Shown piece by piece: positions 5,668 through 9,781 of a stretch of 9,781 nt of DNA. The position numbers and the translations under genes were made by a program. The DNA comes from CAZFZT01 sp964523675 (lineage in GTDB: Bacteria > Planctomycetota > Phycisphaerae > Phycisphaerales > SM1A02): the NCBI GenBank assembly GCA_964523675.1, contig CAZFZT010000101.1, positions 1-9,781 on the forward strand, given 5' to 3'. The first letter of the stretch is position 1. Each line of letters starts with the position of its first letter. Below the pieces are notes generated by a model. The model was not told where the DNA came from. It saw only the letters and a program-made list of their open reading frames with translations, and did not search any database.

Positions 5668-6237
5668 CTATACCTTGGCGGCGTTGAGCCGCGGGCTCAG
5701 GCACAGCAGCAGTTGCACCCGCTCGAACTCGCCGAGCACCTCCCGCAGCACCTCACGGACGGGGTCGGCCGGCGGCGGGGCGAGAACGTTGCTTCGATCG
5801 CCCAACGCCTTGCTCGCCATGGAGCGGTACCGGCTGAGCGTTCGGTCGCCGAAGCGTGAGACCGGCTCGAAGTCCTCCGCCATGAACCAGGTGACCGGCA
5901 CGCGGTAGCCGGCGTTGACCTGATTCTTCACGATCAGCTCTGCAAACACTTCATCGCGCGGAAGGAATCGCAGGTGAATGTGATCAGGATTCGCTTCTGC
6001 GATGCGCTGCATGGCCGCGCCCTGCAGCGCGCAGTCGCCGCACCATGTCCCGGTGAGGCACAGGACGTTCATCTCGCGGTAGAAGGATTGGACTGTCTTG
6101 CGCTGCGCATCATCAAGTGCGAGCGCGCCGTAGCGCTGATCCCACTGGAGCCGATGGCCGTCACGCTCGCCGCCGGCGACGAATTGCTCGTAGGACAGTG
6201 CTTCATCAAAGAAGCGCTTGAGGAATGGTGCGTTCAT
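5668..6237 (-). CDS. Thioredoxin-like protein with WCGDC motif (paralogue A)
   Basis: This 189-residue protein (ATG 6237; an ATG two codons earlier at 6243 is possible) has a thioredoxin-like fold. The core includes REMNVLCLTGTWCGDC (54-69, redox cysteines C66 and C69), AMQRIAEANPDHIHLRFLPRDE, and the cis-proline segment YRVPVTWF (P114). It lacks a signal peptide, so it probably acts in the cytoplasm as a thiol-disulfide reductase or a related sensor; the partner is unknown. The N-terminal 50 residues and the C-terminal helix (about 158-180, EVLREVLGEFERVQLLL) extend a minimal thioredoxin, as in the thioredoxin_9-type family (assigned from memory). It is a clear paralogue of the next upstream gene (6423-7016): EDFEPVS and FGDRTLSRYR are identical. 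No Shine-Dalgarno sequence is visible, and repeat element 3 begins 13 bp before the ATG. Confidence 0.88.
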   Translation of the reverse strand: MNAPFLKRFFDEALSYEQFVAGGERDGHRLQWDQRYGALALDDAQRKTVQSFYREMNVLCLTGTWCGDCALQGAAMQRIAEANPDHIHLRFLPRDEVFAELIVKNQVNAGYRVPVTWFMAEDFEPVSRFGDRTLSRYRSMASKALGDRSNVLAPPPADPVREVLREVLGEFERVQLLLCLSPRLNAAKV

Positions 6238-6250
6238 CAACATCGTGGAT

Positions 6251-6412
6251 TACGGCAGAGGCACGGAGGCACGGAGGCATAAAGAAAGAAACGAGTCATG
6301 GAACATTGATTGTGAGATACGTCGTTGCCAGAACGAATGCGCCATGGCATCACATTGCTTCGCCCTCCTCTGTGTTCTCTGTGCCTCTGTGGTGAAATCG
6401 CTCTGCGGTGAA
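6251..6412. repeat. Intergenic inverted-repeat element 3
   Basis: The left arm (6251-6279) reads TACGGCAGAGGCACGGAGGC and repeats ACGGAGGC. The right arm, read on the minus strand from 6412, begins TTCACCGCAGAGCG and then a second TTCACCACAGAGGCACAGAG (from 6396), followed by more CACAGAGG. The arms are imperfect inverted repeats around about 85 bp of unrelated sequence that holds no gene I can support. The element lies between the two thioredoxin-like genes. It starts 10 bp after the stop of the upstream one and ends 13 bp before the start of the downstream one. The arm motif is the same as in elements 1 and 2. Confidence 0.75.
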
Positions 6413-6422
6413 GTCGCTCGTC

Positions 6423-7016
6423 TCAATCGCCATGCTTCTCGCGCAAACGCCCGCTTAAGCGCAACAGCAGATGCACGCGCTCGACTTCATCGAGCCAGTC
6501 CTGAAGCGTTGCATCCACTTCATCCTGCGGCACGGGCGCTCCCGGCAGGGGGCAATGCGCCCCGAGTTGCTTTGCCGCCAGCGCGCGGTAGCGCGAGAGC
6601 GTGCGGTCGCCGAAGATCGAGACGGGCTCGAAATCCTCGGCCGTGAAGATCGCCACCGGCACGCGCAAGCCGCCGCAGATCTTGATCTGCTCGGCAAGGT
6701 CAATGTGTTCATCACGATCGAGGTACCGAACATGAATCTTCGCCGGGTTCGCCTCGGCAATGGTCTGAATGAGCGGGCACTGCTGCACGCAGTCGCCGCA
6801 CCAGATGCCGGTGGAGACAAGAATGTTCATCTCGCGGGTGAAGCCCTCAAGAAGCCGCTTCTGCTCCGGTTTGAGCGATACCTGCTTGTGGAACTCGCGC
6901 CAGCGCTGGGACTTTTCAGGGTCGGTCGCAAGGTACGCGTCATACTCGAGACCGGCGTCGAACTTCGATTTGAGGTACTGCGCATCGAGCGTGCGCGGGG
7001 TGGCTGCGGTGGTCAT
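6423..7016 (-). CDS. Thioredoxin-like protein with WCGDC motif (paralogue B)
   Basis: From ATG 7016 this is a 197-residue predicted cytoplasmic thiol-redox protein. It shows REMNILVSTGIWCGDC (61-76, cysteines C73 and C76), an extra nearby C80 (CVQQCPLIQTIAEANP), the cis-proline segment LRVPVAIF (P120), FGDRTLSRYRALAAKQLG, and a C-terminal helix (WLDEVERVHLLLRL) shared with its paralogue at 5668-6237. The N-terminal helical part (DAQYLKSKFDAGLEYDAYLA) is longer than in a classical thioredoxin. The frame stays open to an ATG at 7085, but those 23 extra residues (MRCENSESNSKSS...) overlap mutS and look non-protein-like, so 7016 is preferred; this leaves a 31-bp gap after the mutS stop. No strong Shine-Dalgarno sequence is seen. 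Transcription may continue from mutS. Confidence 0.87.
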   Translation of the reverse strand: MTTAATPRTLDAQYLKSKFDAGLEYDAYLATDPEKSQRWREFHKQVSLKPEQKRLLEGFTREMNILVSTGIWCGDCVQQCPLIQTIAEANPAKIHVRYLDRDEHIDLAEQIKICGGLRVPVAIFTAEDFEPVSIFGDRTLSRYRALAAKQLGAHCPLPGAPVPQDEVDATLQDWLDEVERVHLLLRLSGRLREKHGD

Positions 7017-7047
7017 GTACAACCGTAGCGTGCGAAGCCGCGAGCGG

Positions 7048-9781
7048 CTACTTTTGGAGTTGCTCTCTGAGTTTTCGCAGCGCATCGAACGCCTGCATCG
7101 GGCTCAGCGCATCGAGGTCGATCTGTTTGATCACATCGATCACCGGATGATGCACGTACTCGGTGAAGAGACTCAGTTGACCCTTTCCGGCGGCCGCTTG
7201 CGGCTTCGCGCCGCCACCTGTCGCAGGAACCTCGCGCGATACTTCCTCGCTATGCACGGTCAGACTCTCAAGAAGTTCCTGCGCCCGCGCGATCGCCGGG
7301 GCAGGAAGCCCTGCGATCTTCGCCACGTGGATGCCATAAGAGCGATCGGTGCGGCCGGGCAGAATGCGGTGCAGGAAGATGATCTCATCGCCCCATTCGC
7401 GCACGGAAACATGCAGATTCACGACATTGTCGAGCCGATCGGCGAGCGAGGTCAGTTCGTGATAATGCGTCGCAAAGAGCGTACGGGGACGCGCTGCGGC
7501 GAGCGATTCAGCGATCGCCCATGCGAGAGAGAGGCCGTCGAGCGTGGAGGTGCCCCGGCCGATTTCGTCGAGGATGACGAGACTCTTTTCGGTGGCGTGA
7601 TGAAGGATGTTGGCGGTCTCGGTCATCTCGACCATGAAGGTCGATTGGCCGGCGTGTAGTTCGTCGGACGCGCCGATGCGGGTGAAAATGCGATCGGCCG
7701 CGCCGATGACGGCGCGCTTCGCGGGAACGTAGGAACCGGTATGCGCGAGGAGGACAATGAGCGCGACCTGACGGATGTATGTTGATTTGCCGGCCATGTT
7801 GGGACCGGTGATGAGGGCGAGGGTTGCGCCGCGAGACGCTGCCTCCTCGCGGCGGCTCGCCAGCGCGCAGTCATTGGGCACGAAGTGTTCGCCGAGCGTG
7901 CGGTCGAGGACCGGGTGCCGGCCTTGTTCGATGTCAAGGATCGGCTCATCAACCAGCTCCGGCCGGGTGTAATCGAATCGCACGGCGATTTCAGCGAAGT
8001 TGAGCAGCACATCGAGTTCAGCGATCAGGTCTGCGTATTGGGCGATCGCATCGGTCTGCGAAGCGGCCTGGGCGCACAGCCGCTCGAAAAGCACGCGCTC
8101 GCGCTCAAACGCCCGCGCCTCAGCCGTGGTGACCTTGTCCTCAAATTCCTTGAGTTCCGGCGTGATGTAGCGCTCAGCGTTCTTGAGCGTTTGCTTGCGC
8201 GAGAATGTATCGGGCACTTTGACGGCATTGGCGTGACTGATCTCGATGTAGTAGCCGAACACCTTGTTGAAGCCGACTTTGAGCGAGGTGATATCGGTTT
8301 GCTCGATGAGGCGCTTCTGGTAGGCGGCGAGCCATGTGTTGGCGTCGCGTTGCAGGCCGCGTGCGTCGTCGAGTTCAGCGTCGATGCCGTCGCGAAACAG
8401 GCCGCCTTCGCGCAGATGAGTGGGCGGCTCTTCGATGCACTTCTCGCTGATCGCAGCGGCAAGCGGCGTGAGTGATGACGCGAGCGCTGAGAGTCGCGCG
8501 GCGTGTGACTCAAATGCCGGCAGTGATTCAAGAAGCGATGCGAGGTCTTCAATGCGTCCGACGGATTTGCCCAGCGCGACGAGATCGCGCGGCGTGGCGC
8601 GGTTCATCGAGATGCGCGATCCGATGCGCGCGATGTCCTGCACGCTGCCCACCTGAGCCGCAATGCGGTCGGCACGTTCGCGCTCGGCGATGAGCGCAGC
8701 CACGCACGCCTGCCGCGCGGTGATCGCCTTGATGTCGCGCAGCGGAAAACACAGCCATTGTCGCAGCAGGCGCTTGCCCATGGCGGTGCGGCAACGCTGA
8801 ATGGTCGCGAGGAGTGAGCCCTCGGTCTGGCCGCTGCGCATGGTGCGCTCGATTTCAAGTGAGCGAAGCGATGCGGCGTCGATGGTCAGGTGCGCATCGG
8901 CCGGCTGACGCCGGGGCGGACGCAGGTGAGAGAGCGTGGCGTCACCGGGTTGTGTTTCAGCGAGGAATCGCAGCAGCGCACCGGCAGGGCCGATCGCGGC
9001 ATCTGTTTCTTCGAGGCCGAAGCCGGCAAGTGTGCTGACCTGGTACTGGCGGCAGAGTTGGTCGAGCGCTTCGGCTGGTCTGAATGTCCAACCCGGCCGC
9101 GCGGTAAGTGCACAGCCGAGCGCATCGCGAATGCGCTGCACGCGGGTGGGGACGGAGCCATCTGCGGTTTCGACGTAGATGAGTTCCGTCGGGCCGAGAC
9201 GGGCGAGTTCATCAACGACCCGGCCGCCGGGAAGATCGACGAGGGTGAACGCGCCGGTGGAGAGTTCAGCGACGGCGGCGACGGCTGCGGAGTCGTCACC
9301 GGTCTCGAGAAACTGCACGGCTGCGACCAGATTCGCACTCGATTCATCGAGCAGATGCTCATCGACCAAGGTGCCGGGCGTGATGACGCGCGTCACCGCG
9401 CGATCGACAATGCCCTTGGCTTCCTTCGGGTCTTGAATCTGGTCGCACACGGCGACGCGGAAGCCGTGCTCGATCATGCGGCGGAGGTAGGAGTCGATCG
9501 CGTGATACGGCACGCCGGCCATCGGCACGCCTGCGGTGCGCTGCGTCAGCGTCAGGCCAAGCGCTTTGGAGACGACGACGGCGTCCTCATCGAAGAGTTC
9601 ATAGAAGTCGCCCATCCGAAAGAGGAGGATGCAGTCGGGATGCTGCTCCTTGAAGCGGCGGTACTGCCGCATGGCGGGCGTGGCGCGCGGATCGCCAGCG
9701 GCTTTCGCAGAGGCCGTTTTTGATGATTTGAGGCCGGCTTCCAGTTGGTCCAGGGTAATCTGGGTGGGATGCCAGCCATCG
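7048..9781 (-). CDS. mutS: DNA mismatch repair protein MutS, 5' end outside the window
   Basis: MutS recognises base mismatches and small loops and starts methyl- or nick-directed repair with MutL. Counting Met at 9672 as residue 1, the mismatch-reading motif is GDFYELF (F23-x-E25), Walker A is GPNMAGKST (623-631), Walker B is LVILDEIG (698-705), then GRGTSTLDG (706-714) and ATHYHEL (734-740). The C-terminus, with SLFTEY and DALSPMQAFDALRKL, is typical of MutS1. All domains are present. The ATG at 9672 is not the start: it sits inside the conserved (T)PxMxQY segment, and the frame stays open through 36 more codons (ATPAM preceded by a low-complexity KSSKTASAKAAGD) to the right edge. The true start lies beyond 9781. 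The gene leads the minus-strand series seen here; no mutL is in the window. Confidence 0.97.
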   Translation of the reverse strand, partial: DGWHPTQITLDQLEAGLKSSKTASAKAAGDPRATPAMRQYRRFKEQHPDCILLFRMGDFYELFDEDAVVVSKALGLTLTQRTAGVPMAGVPYHAIDSYLRRMIEHGFRVAVCDQIQDPKEAKGIVDRAVTRVITPGTLVDEHLLDESSANLVAAVQFLETGDDSAAVAAVAELSTGAFTLVDLPGGRVVDELARLGPTELIYVETADGSVPTRVQRIRDALGCALTARPGWTFRPAEALDQLCRQYQVSTLAGFGLEETDAAIGPAGALLRFLAETQPGDATLSHLRPPRRQPADAHLTIDAASLRSLEIERTMRSGQTEGSLLATIQRCRTAMGKRLLRQWLCFPLRDIKAITARQACVAALIAERERADRIAAQVGSVQDIARIGSRISMNRATPRDLVALGKSVGRIEDLASLLESLPAFESHAARLSALASSLTPLAAAISEKCIEEPPTHLREGGLFRDGIDAELDDARGLQRDANTWLAAYQKRLIEQTDITSLKVGFNKVFGYYIEISHANAVKVPDTFSRKQTLKNAERYITPELKEFEDKVTTAEARAFERERVLFERLCAQAASQTDAIAQYADLIAELDVLLNFAEIAVRFDYTRPELVDEPILDIEQGRHPVLDRTLGEHFVPNDCALASRREEAASRGATLALITGPNMAGKSTYIRQVALIVLLAHTGSYVPAKRAVIGAADRIFTRIGASDELHAGQSTFMVEMTETANILHHATEKSLVILDEIGRGTSTLDGLSLAWAIAESLAAARPRTLFATHYHELTSLADRLDNVVNLHVSVREWGDEIIFLHRILPGRTDRSYGIHVAKIAGLPAPAIARAQELLESLTVHSEEVSREVPATGGGAKPQAAAGKGQLSLFTEYVHHPVIDVIKQIDLDALSPMQAFDALRKLREQLQK

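Noticed and set aside
5555..5704. 50-residue N-terminal extension of the TPR/alpha-CTD protein from ATG 5704
   Set aside because: It overlaps the end of the thioredoxin-like gene, covers the candidate promoter, and lacks conserved character, while GTG 5554 has a good ribosome binding site.
6251..6279. CRISPR-like short direct repeats (GCACGGAG)
   Set aside because: Only two adjacent 8-9-bp copies with no spacers; they are part of a repeat-element arm.
8890..9723. 277-codon plus-strand open frame opposite mutS
   Set aside because: It lies wholly antisense to conserved MutS domains and its Gly/Asp/Arg-rich translation resembles no family.

Overview
The window is GC-rich bacterial chromosome. 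It most likely comes from a Planctomycetota member, possibly of the Phycisphaerae type. This placement is inference. It rests on a stand-alone protein combining TPR-like helices with two RNA-polymerase alpha C-terminal domains, on a short repeat that reads TGETPVPP on one strand and GGTGVSPV on the other (which I recall as common in planctomycete and verrucomicrobial genomes), and on several genes without a clear Shine-Dalgarno sequence. No rRNA, tRNA, CRISPR array, insertion sequence or phage gene is visible.

Layout, left to right. A rho-independent terminator (25-66) closes an upstream plus-strand gene outside the window. Positions 91-233 hold an intergenic inverted-repeat element. The only plus-strand gene follows: an ABC-transporter ATPase (260-1408) whose C-terminal TOBE region carries an in-frame copy of the TGETPVPP repeat. 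From 1478 to the right edge every gene is on the minus strand. In transcription order (right to left) these are: mutS (runs off the right edge), a thioredoxin-like protein (6423-7016), a second inverted-repeat element, a paralogous thioredoxin-like protein (5668-6237), the TPR/tandem alpha-CTD protein (4628-5554, GTG start, with a candidate promoter), a SpoIID/LytB-type lytic transglycosylase with a Tat-type signal (3123-4631, ATGA overlap with the preceding gene), a DUF1801 protein with a histone-like lysine tail (2514-3050), a third inverted-repeat element, a YdeI/OmdA-type protein (1682-2311), and a 63-residue coiled-coil protein (1478-1669).

How the genes may work together. mutS acts in mismatch repair and the two CxxC proteins are probably thiol redox proteins of unknown target. 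The alpha-CTD protein and the SpoIID-like enzyme look translationally coupled, which suggests a shared operon, but the sequence does not show why a transcription-associated protein and a cell-wall enzyme would be paired. The two DUF1801-domain proteins are adjacent and perhaps related in role. The most notable non-coding structure is the set of three intergenic elements of about 145-160 bp with inverted arms of the TTCACCRCAGAG type. One of them contains a copy of the TGETPVPP hairpin that is also found inside the ABC gene.
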